From Paracidovorax sp031843945 (GTDB lineage Bacteria; Pseudomonadota; Gammaproteobacteria; Burkholderiales; Burkholderiaceae_C), in assembly GCF_031843945.1 (NCBI RefSeq), contig NZ_JAVTJJ010000002.1, forward strand, positions 1 to 64,000: a stretch of DNA of 64,000 nucleotides, written 5' to 3'. Positions 43,798 through 52,592 of this stretch are shown here, one piece after another. The position numbers and the translations under genes were made by a program. Below the pieces are notes generated by a model. That model was not told the origin of the DNA, ran no database searches, and saw nothing but the letters and a program-made list of their open reading frames with translations. Numbering within the stretch: position 1 is the stretch's first letter; every line of letters starts with the position of its first letter.

Positions 43798-43864
43798 GAA
43801 ATTCAAGCCAAATCGGTCTCTAGCGCTTATCCATCAAGCGCAGGCAGCTATATTATTTATAGCG
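43798..43864 (+). repeat. Dispersed repeat, copy B, 3' of the LytTR regulator
   Basis: AAATTCAAGCCAAATCGG is followed by TCTCTAGCGCTTATCCATC, AAGCGCAGGCAGC and TATATTATTTATAGC. The 6-base arms GCGCTT/AAGCGC flank a 7-base loop, and GCTATA...TATAGC forms a second stem. It lies between the convergent regulator and monooxygenase genes, forward relative to the regulator. I use it as the reference copy for the family. Confidence 0.75.
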
Positions 43865-43868
43865 TTTA

Positions 43869-45086
43869 TTAATTTACAGACTGCACGGCCGTGTCGTCGC
43901 CGTACAGCCATGGCAAGTCCAGCAGCTTGTCGCCCGCCAGGCGCAGCGCCAGGTCGCGCCCCCAGCGCACCGGGCCCACGGCGTGGAAGATGCGGCCGTT
44001 GCGCCGCGACCGCTCCTGCACCCGCGCCACACGCTGCCAACGCCGGGCGGCGTAGCGCTGCAGCCGCTCGGCCATGGGCAGGTCACCCAGCGACAGCGCC
44101 GCTTGCAGCGCCGCTGCGTCTTCGATGGCCATGCCTGCGCCTTGCGCGAGATAGGGCCGCATGGGGTGCGCCGCATCGCCCAGCAGCGCCACGCGGCCTT
44201 TCGCCATCTCTTGCGCGCCGCGTACCGGCGGCCGGTCGGACAACGGCCAGAGCCGCCAGCCCGTGCCCGCCTGCGGCACGGCGCGCAGCAGGTCTTGCAG
44301 CGCCGCGCAGGTGCCGGCCACGGCCGATTCCAGATCGACCGCGTTGGCCGCGTGATCCCAGCCCTCCAGATCGGCCGGCGGCTCGCCATGGCGTATGGCC
44401 ACCACATTCATCAGCTCGCCCCGGCGCAGCGGGTACTGCACCACGTGCAGCCGCGGGCCCAGCCATGCGGTGACCTGCGCGGTGCGCAGCGCCGCCGGCA
44501 AATCGCTTTGCCGCACCACGGCGCGGTACGCCAGGTGGCCAGACACGCGGGCCGGCGCCTCGCCCAGCAACCGCGCACGCGTGCCGCTGTGCAGGCCATC
44601 CGCGCCGATCAGTGCGTCGCCCGCGGCGACGTGCCCGCTGGCCAGGCCGACGACGACCTGCCCGCCGTCGTCGCCATGCCGCACGACTGCGTCGCCCAGG
44701 TGCCACTGCACCGTGCCGTGCGCCTGCGCGGCAGCCAGCAGCACGCCGTGCAGGTCGGCCCGGTGGATGGTGGCGTAGGCGGCGCCGTAGCGCCGGGCGA
44801 TGTGCGCGCCCAGCGGCAGCGCGGCCAGCTCGGCGCCCGACAGCGCGCTGCGCACCTGCAGCCGCTCGGGAAACGCCGCCACGGCGTGCAACGCGTCTTG
44901 CAGCCCCCAGTCCTGCAGGCGCCGCACCACGTTCGGCCCGATCTGCACGCCCGCGCCCACCTCGGCGAAGGCGGCAGCCCGCTCGAACAGCCGAACCTCG
45001 CACCCCGCGCGCGACGCGCCAATGGCCGCCGCCAGCCCGCCGATGCCACCCCCCGCAATCAACACCCACTCGTTTTTTTTCTGCAT
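43869..45086 (-). CDS. FAD-dependent monooxygenase, salicylate hydroxylase type
   Basis: This 405-residue flavoprotein has an N-terminal FAD-binding GGGIGG (residues 12-17), the DG-type motif around LIGADGLHSGTR and the second FAD motif GDAAHPMRPYLAQG near residue 302. This is the group A aromatic hydroxylase fold, such as salicylate or 3-hydroxybenzoate 6-hydroxylase. It uses NAD(P)H and oxygen to hydroxylate an aromatic ring; the substrate cannot be told. An A8 tract covers codons 3-5, right after the start ATG. No pathway genes or regulator adjoin it. Confidence 0.88.
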   Translation of the reverse strand: MQKKNEWVLIAGGGIGGLAAAIGASRAGCEVRLFERAAAFAEVGAGVQIGPNVVRRLQDWGLQDALHAVAAFPERLQVRSALSGAELAALPLGAHIARRYGAAYATIHRADLHGVLLAAAQAHGTVQWHLGDAVVRHGDDGGQVVVGLASGHVAAGDALIGADGLHSGTRARLLGEAPARVSGHLAYRAVVRQSDLPAALRTAQVTAWLGPRLHVVQYPLRRGELMNVVAIRHGEPPADLEGWDHAANAVDLESAVAGTCAALQDLLRAVPQAGTGWRLWPLSDRPPVRGAQEMAKGRVALLGDAAHPMRPYLAQGAGMAIEDAAALQAALSLGDLPMAERLQRYAARRWQRVARVQERSRRNGRIFHAVGPVRWGRDLALRLAGDKLLDLPWLYGDDTAVQSVN

Positions 45087-45162
45087 GCCGCGATTGTGCG
45101 GGCGCCCCGTGCTGTGCCTGCTGGCCTGCGTCAAGGAAGACAGCTGCAGGTTCAGAGAGCGC

Positions 45163-48100
45163 TCAGACCTGGGCGCTGGCCATGGCGCCTTCCAGCGCCT
45201 CGGCAGGGCCAGGCCGGCCGAACAGATAGCCCTGGAACCCGTTGCAGCCGTGCAGCTTCAGGAACGACAGCTGGCCCATCGTCTCCACCCCCTCGGCCAC
45301 CACGTCCAGGTCCAGGCTGTCGGCCAGTGCCAGGATGGTGCGCACGATGGCCGCGTCGTTCGGGTCGGTGAGCACGTCGCGCACGAAGCCCTGGTCGATC
45401 TTGACCTGGTCGAGCGGCAACCGCTTCAGATAGCTCAGCGACGAGTAGCCGGTGCCGAAATCGTCCAGCGAGAATCCGACGCCTTCGCTCTTGAGCTGGC
45501 TCATGCGGCCGATGGTGTCTTCGATGTCGCCCAGCAGCATGCTCTCGGTGAGTTCGAGCTTCAGGCGACGCGGCTCGGCGCCGGTGACGCGCAGCACATC
45601 CAGCACTTCGGTCACGAAGCCGGGCTGGCGGAACTGACGTGCGCTGACGTTCACCGACACGCTCAGGTGGCGCGTGTCGGCATGCCGGCTCCAGCGCACC
45701 AGTTGCTCGCAGGCCGACTTCAGCACGAACCGTCCCAGCGGCAGGATCAGCCCAGTCTGCTCGGCCAGTGGAATGAAGTCCATCGGGCTGATCATTCCGC
45801 GCCCGGGGTGCGGCCAGCGCACCAGCGCCTCGGCCCCGCAGATGCGGGTGCGCCCGTCCACGATGGGCTGGTAGTGCACGCAGAGTTCGCCCCGGGCCAG
45901 GCCCTGGCGCAAGTCGGCCTCCAGGTGCGACCGGGCGTTGGCCTGCGCCTGCATGTGGGGGTCGAAAAAGCGCTGCGTATTGCGGCCGGCGGCCTTGGCC
46001 TGGTACATCGCCAGGTCGGCGCGCTTGAGCAGCTCGTCCACACTGCAGGGCTGGTCGCCGAACAGCGTGATGCCTATGCTGGGCGTGCTGTAGTGCTGCT
46101 GGGCGGCCAGCTCGAACGGCTCGTTCAGGCGTGCGAGCAGCTTGTCGGCCACGTGCTCGGCCTGCGCGGCAGCGTTGGTGATCACGCCGTCCAGGTTCTC
46201 CAGCATGACGACGAATTCATCGCCGCCGAAGCGGGCCACGGTGTCGGTCGCCCGCACGCAGGCCACCAGCCGCTGCGCCACCTGGGCCAGCAAGCGGTCG
46301 CCCATGTCGTGGCCCAGCGTGTCGTTCAGGTCTTTGAAGTTGTCCAGATCGATGAAGAGCAAGGCGCCAAGCTGGTTGCTGCGCTGGCAGATCGCGGTGG
46401 CGCGCTGCAGCCGGTCCAGCAGCAGGCGGCGGTTGGGCAGGCTGGTGAGCGCGTCGTAGAAAGCCAGCCGCTCGATCTCGTGCTCGGCCTTCTTGCGGTC
46501 GGTGATGTCGCGGCACACGCCCAGCACGCCCGTGACGCGGCCATGCACGTCGCGGATCGGGGTCTTGATGGTCTCGAAACAGCCGGCGTAGCCGTCGTCG
46601 GCCAGCGTCAGGTCTTCTTCGTACACCAGTGGCTGCCACGCCTCCATGGCGCGCACGTCGAGCGCACGCATGCGCTGGGCTTCGGCCGGCGACCAGAAGT
46701 CCTCGTCAGTCTTGCCCAGGATGTCGCGCTCGGGCCGTCCGATGAAGCGCTCGAACGCCGGATTGGCCGACAGATAGCGCCCGTCGGCATCCTTGAGGAA
46801 CACCATGTCGGGAATGGCGCTCACCAGGCCCGCAAGCCGGCTGCGCTGCTGGTCCAGCTCATGCGCCATGCGGCGCTGCGCGGTCAGGTCATAGGCAAAG
46901 CTGACCACGGCCACGACACTGCCGTCCGGGCCGAACTCCGGCGCAAAAGTGGTGTGGCGAAACTGCGGGCCGTCGGGGTAGTCGATGCGGGTTTCAAACA
47001 CCGCCGACTGGCCGCCAAACGCGCGATGCAGATGCGGCCATGTGCGGTCCAGCACGTCGCTGGGCAGCACGTCTTCCAGCAACTGTCCCTCCAGCGCGCT
47101 AACGTCGGTCTGCAGCCAGTCCGCCTGCAGCGGGTTCACGTACAACAGCCGCATGTCGGGCCCGATGCGCGCAACCCCGCCTGGCAGGTTGCGCAGCAGC
47201 CCGCCCAGTTGCAGGTCGCGTCCCCGGGCCAGCAACTCGTTTTCGCGCTGTGCGGTCACGTCGGTCGCCACGCCATCCCAGATGACACGGCCATCGGGCA
47301 GCTGGCGGGGCGACGAGCTCATTCGCATCCAGCGCACCTGCCCGTCGACGCGCAGCAAGCGCACCACGTTGTCGCTGACTCCCATGGAGCGGAAAGACTG
47401 ATCTTCCACCAGCCCGTTCGCATTGCGGTCCTCGGGCAGGATGCAGTCGTAGAGCAGCGCCGCATCGCGCAGCACGTCTTCGGCCCGCACGCCGATGAGA
47501 CGCTCCACCGCGTCACCCACGTAGACGAAGCGGCGGCGGCCGTCATGCTCGCGCACCAATTGGTAGGTCACGCTGTCGGGAAGGTTGCGGCCCAGCAGTT
47601 GCAGGCGCATCTCGCTTTCGCGCAACTGGGCCTCGACGTCGCGGGCCCGCACGTAGGGCCAGCGGATGCCGGTGGTGAACATGGCCTGGAACAGCAGGGC
47701 GTACGCCAGTACCCGCAACGTGTGCGCCGCCATGTCGCCCGCCTGCGGCCACGCTGGTTGAAGCAGCGCAGCGCCCTGCGCCAGCGCCAGCACGGCAGCA
47801 GCCCAGGCCAGCAGGTGGTGCCGCCCCGCGTCCATGGCGGCGCGACCGCGCCAGAGCAGCGCCGCTGCCACACCCATGCACACCATGCTCAGCAGCAGCA
47901 AGCCCGTGAGGTGCGCGGAGGGCCATGCCAGCGTGAGCCGATCCGGCAGACCCCCTGCGCCCAGCCACACCAGGCCCAGTGCGAAAACGGCCGCCCCCGC
48001 TACCCAGGCGCGCGCCGACCCGGGGGCACGCACGCCCAAGGCGAACAGCAGCAGCGCAATGCTCTCCACCCAGCGCGCGCCAATACTGAAGAACGCTGAC

Positions 48101-48453
48101 ACGTGCTCCCGCTCCGGCATCGCCGTGCCACGGCCTTCCGACTGCAACAGCATGGCGTGCAGAAAGCCGCACACGGCTGCCACGGCCAGGCCACCGGCCA
48201 GCAAGTGGTTGCGGCGATCTGGCTCGGAGTCGAGCGTATGTATCGACAACGCCACGGCCAGCAAGCCCAGCAGCACGACGACGAGATCAAAGAACGGCTC
48301 CAGTCCAAAAAGGCCGTCCAGGCCCGAGCCCAGCAGACGCAGCACCGGCACCAAGAACAGTGCCAGCGCCCCTACGACCAACACGACGGTCAACGCCGGC
48401 GCGTTGGGCAACGGCGAGCATGTGTCCTGCGATCGTGGAGACGGTGGGCTCAT
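45163..48453 (-). CDS. Membrane PAS-GGDEF-EAL protein
   Basis: This 1096-residue c-di-GMP protein has about eight N-terminal membrane helices (about residues 20-290), a long PAS-containing region (about 310-660), a GGDEF domain with intact GGDEF (743-747) and I-site RATD (734-737), and an EAL domain with EAL at 875-877, DDFGTGYSSL and AEGVET. Both cyclase and phosphodiesterase motifs are intact, so it could switch between making and degrading c-di-GMP. I set the start at the ATG of MSPPSPRSQ; an upstream TTG is not supported. It stands alone on the strand. Confidence 0.92.
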   Translation of the reverse strand: MSPPSPRSQDTCSPLPNAPALTVVLVVGALALFLVPVLRLLGSGLDGLFGLEPFFDLVVVLLGLLAVALSIHTLDSEPDRRNHLLAGGLAVAAVCGFLHAMLLQSEGRGTAMPEREHVSAFFSIGARWVESIALLLFALGVRAPGSARAWVAGAAVFALGLVWLGAGGLPDRLTLAWPSAHLTGLLLLSMVCMGVAAALLWRGRAAMDAGRHHLLAWAAAVLALAQGAALLQPAWPQAGDMAAHTLRVLAYALLFQAMFTTGIRWPYVRARDVEAQLRESEMRLQLLGRNLPDSVTYQLVREHDGRRRFVYVGDAVERLIGVRAEDVLRDAALLYDCILPEDRNANGLVEDQSFRSMGVSDNVVRLLRVDGQVRWMRMSSSPRQLPDGRVIWDGVATDVTAQRENELLARGRDLQLGGLLRNLPGGVARIGPDMRLLYVNPLQADWLQTDVSALEGQLLEDVLPSDVLDRTWPHLHRAFGGQSAVFETRIDYPDGPQFRHTTFAPEFGPDGSVVAVVSFAYDLTAQRRMAHELDQQRSRLAGLVSAIPDMVFLKDADGRYLSANPAFERFIGRPERDILGKTDEDFWSPAEAQRMRALDVRAMEAWQPLVYEEDLTLADDGYAGCFETIKTPIRDVHGRVTGVLGVCRDITDRKKAEHEIERLAFYDALTSLPNRRLLLDRLQRATAICQRSNQLGALLFIDLDNFKDLNDTLGHDMGDRLLAQVAQRLVACVRATDTVARFGGDEFVVMLENLDGVITNAAAQAEHVADKLLARLNEPFELAAQQHYSTPSIGITLFGDQPCSVDELLKRADLAMYQAKAAGRNTQRFFDPHMQAQANARSHLEADLRQGLARGELCVHYQPIVDGRTRICGAEALVRWPHPGRGMISPMDFIPLAEQTGLILPLGRFVLKSACEQLVRWSRHADTRHLSVSVNVSARQFRQPGFVTEVLDVLRVTGAEPRRLKLELTESMLLGDIEDTIGRMSQLKSEGVGFSLDDFGTGYSSLSYLKRLPLDQVKIDQGFVRDVLTDPNDAAIVRTILALADSLDLDVVAEGVETMGQLSFLKLHGCNGFQGYLFGRPGPAEALEGAMASAQV

Positions 48454-48633
48454 GAAGGGACGGGGTGGGTAAGCCGGTACATATCGACACAAGTGTATAG
48501 ACCTCGCCTACCACCCGTCCATCGGCGAATTTGAGGAGCCCACGCGGGAACGGCCTGGTAAGCCGTTCAGTGGCCAATCGTCAGCCTGCCGATACTCTCG
48601 CAAACGTTGCCGGCTTACTTTCCCCCACTCCAA

Positions 48634-51549
48634 TCAGCTCAGCAGCTGGCGCAGCACATACGGCAGGATCCCGCCCGCCCGGTAGTAATCCACTTCGATG
48701 GGTGTGTCGATGCGTAGGGTGACGAGCACGTTCTGCTGCGAGCCGTCGGCGCGATGGATTACCAGCCGGGCCTCGCTTTGCGGCGCAAGGGCAGGATCGG
48801 GCAGCACGTCGATCACCTCATCGCCCTTCAAGCCCAGGGATTCCCAGGAGTCGTCGCCCCGGAACTGCAATGGCAACACGCCCATGCCCACCAGGTTCGA
48901 GCGGTGAATCCGCTCGAAACTGCGCGCTACCACCGCTTTGATGCCCAGCAGTTGCGTTCCCTTGGCCGCCCAGTCCCGGCTGGAGCCGGTGCCATATTCC
49001 TCGCCGGCGAAGATCACCGTGGGCGTTTCATGAGCGATGTACTGCATGGCCGCATCGAAGATGGGCATCTTGGAGCCTTGCAGCGGTCCGTCGTTCTGGA
49101 ACAGCGTGACGCCGCCCTCTTCGCGCGACCCGCTGGCCAAAGGCGGAATCATCAGGTTCTTGATGCGCACGTTGGCGAAGGTGCCGCGCATCATCACGTC
49201 ATGGTTGCCCCGGCGCGCGCCGTAGCTGTTGAAGTCTGCCTTCAGCACGCCATGCTGCAAGAGCCACTGTCCGGCTGGCGAGGTTTCCTTGATGGAGCCG
49301 GCAGGCGAGATGTGGTCGGTGGTGATCGAGTCGCCAAACAGCGCCATGATGCGTGCGCCCCGCACCGTTTCAGAGCCTTTTAGGCCTGCAGCGCCCGTCC
49401 CATCAGCGCCAACAGCTATCGAATCGATAGCAAACTGGGCGAAGAACGGTGGCTCGGCGATGTAGGTGCTGGCTGGCCAGACATAGGTGTCGCCCGTCAC
49501 GCCTTTGATGTTGTTCCACAGGGCGCCCGGGTCGGTCTTGACCTTGGCGTAGTTTTCCTTGAACGCCTTGCCGTTCATGGCGTACTTCATCAGCGCCTGC
49601 ACTTCGTCGCTGGTGGGCCAGATGTCACCCAGGTACACGTCCCGTCCGCCCTTGCCGCGCCCCACGGGCTCGGTCATCAGGTCGCGCAGCACCGTTCCGG
49701 CAATGGCGTAGGCCACCACCAGCGGCGGGCTGGCAAGAAAGTTGGCCTTGATGTTGGGATGGATGCGCGCCTCGAAATTGCGGTTGCCCGACAGCACGGC
49801 AGCGCACACCAGCTCGTTGCTGGTGATGGCCTCGTTCAGTTCCGCAGCCAGGTCGCCGGAATTGCCGATGCAGGTGGTGCAGCCGTAACCCGCCAGCGCG
49901 AAACCAAGCTTTTCAAGATAAGGCAACAGACCGGCCTCGGTCAGATATTCGGTGACGATGCGCGAACCCGGTGCCAGTGATGTCTTGATGTGCGGCTGCA
50001 CTTTCAAGCCCGCCTCGACGGCTTTTTTGGCCAGCAGACCTGCCGCCAGCAGCACGCTCGGGTTGGAGGTATTGGTGCAACTGGTGATGGCGGCGATCAG
50101 CACGTCGCCATTGCCAATGGTGGGATCGGCGCCTTTGGCGGGCACCCGCACGGCAGCATCAGCATGTTTGACAGCCAGCTGCGGCTTGTTTTGCTCCATT
50201 TCCACCAGGAAGCGCGGGCCCCCTTCAGGCGCTGGTTTCTCTGCGGGTGGGCGGGCGACAGGCTCTTCGCTCTTGCGGTGGATCTGGTGGCGTGTGTGCA
50301 GCAGATCGGCCGGCCGGTTGAATCCGTTTTCGCCGGCGGGCAATGAGAACAGCGACGCGAACTGGCCCGCCACCTTGCCCAACTCAATGCGGTCTTGCGG
50401 CCGCTTGGGGCCGGCCAAACTGGGCGTCACGTCCGCCAGATTCAGGCGCACCACCTGCGAATAGTCGATGTCGCCGTCCTGCGCCACGCCGAACAGGCCC
50501 TGCGCTTTGAAGTAGGCCTCGAACGCTTCGATCTCGCCCTTGGTGCGGCCAGTGCCCTTGAAGTACTCGATGGTCTTTTCATCGACAGGAAAAAAGCCCA
50601 TCGTGGCGCCATATTCCGGCGCCATGTTGCCGATGGTGGCCCGGTCGGGCAGCGACAGGGTGCGGGTGCCTTCGCCGAAGAATTCCACGAACTTGCCCAC
50701 CACTTTGTGGCGGCGCAGGATTTCCGTCACCGTCAGCACCAGATCGGTGGCCGTCACGCCCTCTCGCAGCCGCCCGGTCAATTCAAAGCCCACCACGTCA
50801 GGCGTCAAGAAGTACACCGGCTGGCCCAGCATGGCCGCCTCGGCCTCGATACCGCCCACGCCCCAGGCCACCACACCAATGCCGTTGATCATGGTGGTGT
50901 GGCTGTCCGTACCCACCAAAGTGTCGGGGTAGTACACGCCGTCTTTCGCACGGTGCACGCCGCGCGCCAGATATTCAAGATTCACCTGGTGCACGATGCC
51001 AAAGCCCGGAGGAACCACACCGAAGGTGGCAAATGCCTGCATGCCCCATTTCATGAATTCGTAGCGCTCGCGGTTGCGCTGGAACTCAAGTTTCATATTC
51101 AGATCGAGCGCCTTCTTGGTCCCGTAATAATCCACCATGATGGAGTGATCTACCACTAGGTCCACCGGCACCAGGGGTTCGATCTTTTTAGGATTCTTTC
51201 CCAGCTTGAGCGCAACGCTGCGCATGGCTGCCAAATCCGCCAGCAACGGGACACCCGTGAAATCCTGCAGCACCACGCGAGAAACGACAAAAGGGATTTC
51301 ATCGGTGCGCGCAGCATGCGGCTGCCAATGCGCCAATTGATGCACATGCTCGGCGGTGACTTTGCGACCATCGCAATTGCGCAGCACCGATTCCAGCACG
51401 ATACGCAGAGATACAGGCAGTCGGCTCACCGATGGAAACTGCTTGGCCAGCGCGGGCAGCGAATACAGATGGCCCTGCTTGCCAGAGGCGGTCGTAAATG
51501 GCTGAAGCGTGGAAGAAAACGCGTGAGAAGGGGCGGCGGTCGTGGTCAT
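48634..51549 (-). CDS. acnA: Aconitate hydratase A
   Basis: AcnA interconverts citrate and isocitrate in the TCA cycle. The 971-residue protein is about 80 residues longer than E. coli AcnA. The [4Fe-4S] ligands are Cys491 (ITSCTNTSN), Cys557 and Cys560 (GCTTCIGNS), shifted by 56 relative to E. coli because of an insertion near residue 430. A second short insertion at residues about 706-727 coincides with a copy of the dispersed repeat. The ATG has AGGAG six bases upstream. No citric-acid-cycle gene adjoins it. Confidence 0.97.
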   Translation of the reverse strand: MTTTAAPSHAFSSTLQPFTTASGKQGHLYSLPALAKQFPSVSRLPVSLRIVLESVLRNCDGRKVTAEHVHQLAHWQPHAARTDEIPFVVSRVVLQDFTGVPLLADLAAMRSVALKLGKNPKKIEPLVPVDLVVDHSIMVDYYGTKKALDLNMKLEFQRNRERYEFMKWGMQAFATFGVVPPGFGIVHQVNLEYLARGVHRAKDGVYYPDTLVGTDSHTTMINGIGVVAWGVGGIEAEAAMLGQPVYFLTPDVVGFELTGRLREGVTATDLVLTVTEILRRHKVVGKFVEFFGEGTRTLSLPDRATIGNMAPEYGATMGFFPVDEKTIEYFKGTGRTKGEIEAFEAYFKAQGLFGVAQDGDIDYSQVVRLNLADVTPSLAGPKRPQDRIELGKVAGQFASLFSLPAGENGFNRPADLLHTRHQIHRKSEEPVARPPAEKPAPEGGPRFLVEMEQNKPQLAVKHADAAVRVPAKGADPTIGNGDVLIAAITSCTNTSNPSVLLAAGLLAKKAVEAGLKVQPHIKTSLAPGSRIVTEYLTEAGLLPYLEKLGFALAGYGCTTCIGNSGDLAAELNEAITSNELVCAAVLSGNRNFEARIHPNIKANFLASPPLVVAYAIAGTVLRDLMTEPVGRGKGGRDVYLGDIWPTSDEVQALMKYAMNGKAFKENYAKVKTDPGALWNNIKGVTGDTYVWPASTYIAEPPFFAQFAIDSIAVGADGTGAAGLKGSETVRGARIMALFGDSITTDHISPAGSIKETSPAGQWLLQHGVLKADFNSYGARRGNHDVMMRGTFANVRIKNLMIPPLASGSREEGGVTLFQNDGPLQGSKMPIFDAAMQYIAHETPTVIFAGEEYGTGSSRDWAAKGTQLLGIKAVVARSFERIHRSNLVGMGVLPLQFRGDDSWESLGLKGDEVIDVLPDPALAPQSEARLVIHRADGSQQNVLVTLRIDTPIEVDYYRAGGILPYVLRQLLS
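49369..49431 (+). repeat. Dispersed repeat, copy F, in frame inside acnA
   Basis: The plus strand reads TTTCAGAGCC, TTTTAGGCCTGCAGCGCCC, GTCCCATCAGCGCCAACAGC, and TATCGAATCGATAGC. It aligns with the intergenic copy at 43798-43864 over its whole length. acnA lies on the minus strand, so the copy is reverse to the gene, and it encodes about 21 residues of the protein. Confidence 0.65.
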
Positions 51550-51980
51550 GATGTGCTCCTGTGGGGAAAAGAAGACTTCTGAGTTCTGGCGCCTATTCTG
51601 GCAGCGCCCCAAACCGTTGCCATTTAAGGGTCTTATGAAGACAGGAGCAGGTCATAAAACCCCATTAACCTCACACTCGCAACCACTTGGGAGAGTGCGA
51701 AGGTCCTGCCTCAGCGAGGCCCTCACAAAGAAGCGTGTCGGATGGCAACCCTGTTTTGGCGCCTTCAACACAGTCAGCCATTGTGCAATGCTTTCTATGA
51801 CGCCTGTGTCAGCGGGCATGCCGCACAGGCTGCCACGACGGCGTTCCAGTCAGCAGTGCGTTCATTTCGCGCAGGCTCCAAACAAAAAAGCCTGCAGTTG
51901 TCTGCAGGCTTTTCAATATCGGGCGCAAGAGACCCCCGATAGACGCCGCACGAACGCATCATGCGGCTGCCATGATTCCG
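51550..51980. other. Intergenic region between the H-NS-like gene and acnA
   Basis: These 431 bases contain no convincing gene on either strand. The right end holds the terminator of the H-NS-like gene; the left end must hold the acnA promoter, where no clear -35/-10 pair is visible. AGGAG before the acnA ATG is the only other site I recognise. Confidence 0.6.
51886..51913 (-). terminator. Rho-independent terminator of the H-NS-like gene
   Basis: AAAAGCCTGCAG (51886-51897) and CTGCAGGCTTTT (51902-51913) are perfect 12-base complements around a TTGT loop. Flanking A and T runs make it work in both directions. It lies 68 bases downstream of the H-NS-like stop codon, and on the minus strand the stem is followed by TTTTTTG. 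Confidence 0.85.
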
Positions 51981-52277
51981 TTAAATGACGAATTTCTCGC
52001 GATTTTCGTTTTGAATCCACTTTGGCGCTTTACCGCGGCCGGTCCACGTCTGGCCCGTGGCAGGATCACGGTATTTAGGAGCCACCTTGGTGCCACTGGT
52101 AGAAGAGCGCGTCGAAGAACGACCAGCAGGGAATACGTCTTGTGCGGTCAAGCCATATTCAGCAATCAGGCCACGCACTTGCCCAATGGCGTCCGACAAT
52201 TCACGGCGCCGGGCCTCGCCGATTTGCTGCTCAAGCGCTTCGCGCTGCTTCAAAAGGTCTTTGTAGCTGGTAGTCAT
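51981..52277 (-). CDS. H-NS family nucleoid-associated protein
   Basis: The 98-residue protein has an N-terminal coiled-coil (YKDLLKQREALEQQIGEARR) for oligomerisation and a C-terminal DNA-binding part ending TWTGRGKAPKW, the H-NS type AT-hook-like motif of beta-proteobacterial members (BpH3/MvaT-like group not excluded). It probably silences A+T-rich DNA. It has its own strong promoter upstream and its own terminator, so it is a single-gene unit. The reading frame continues upstream for 60 codons without support. Confidence 0.9.
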   Translation of the reverse strand: MTTSYKDLLKQREALEQQIGEARRRELSDAIGQVRGLIAEYGLTAQDVFPAGRSSTRSSTSGTKVAPKYRDPATGQTWTGRGKAPKWIQNENREKFVI

Positions 52278-52592
52278 AGTGGAATGTGCCGCACAAAATG
52301 AAGATAAGGCTAAATTATAGGAAAGAATCTTGGTAGTTTGAAGTCCACTGCGATAGAAAATGAAAAGATCTGGCCTAATCCACCCCGAGGCAACCGCAGA
52401 AAACGCGAAAGCTTGGGACGAATGACGACGCAACACTCGGCCATTTATATGCCCCAAAAGTCGGTCACATAGACGCCAGTCTCCGTTTCGAACCCTTGGC
52501 TGGTGAAACGCCGTGAAGAATATGGCGTGCTACGGAATGGCGCGCAGGCAATAGCGCAAAATGGTTCACTTTCATCCTGAACGCGATCTGCG
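52278..52592. other. Intergenic region between divergent H-NS-like gene and apaH
   Basis: These 315 bases hold the H-NS-like promoter at the left end. The rest, up to the apaH ATG, has no coding frame I can support and no clear promoter hexamers for apaH. Confidence 0.6.
52314..52342 (-). promoter_or_regulatory. Sigma-70 promoter of the H-NS-like gene
   Basis: On the minus strand, -10 TATAAT (52314-52319) matches the consensus perfectly, and a TTCAAA -35 (52337-52342) stands 17 bases upstream with four of six matches. Transcription would begin near 52307, giving a leader of about 30 bases before the ATG. Strong promoters of this kind are usual for abundant nucleoid proteins. Confidence 0.75.

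Noticed and set aside
44800..48099. Open frame of 1099 codons on the plus strand
   Set aside because: It lies opposite the monooxygenase and GGDEF-EAL genes, which have clear domains. The frame is His/Gln/Arg-rich and is a by-product of high G+C codon use.
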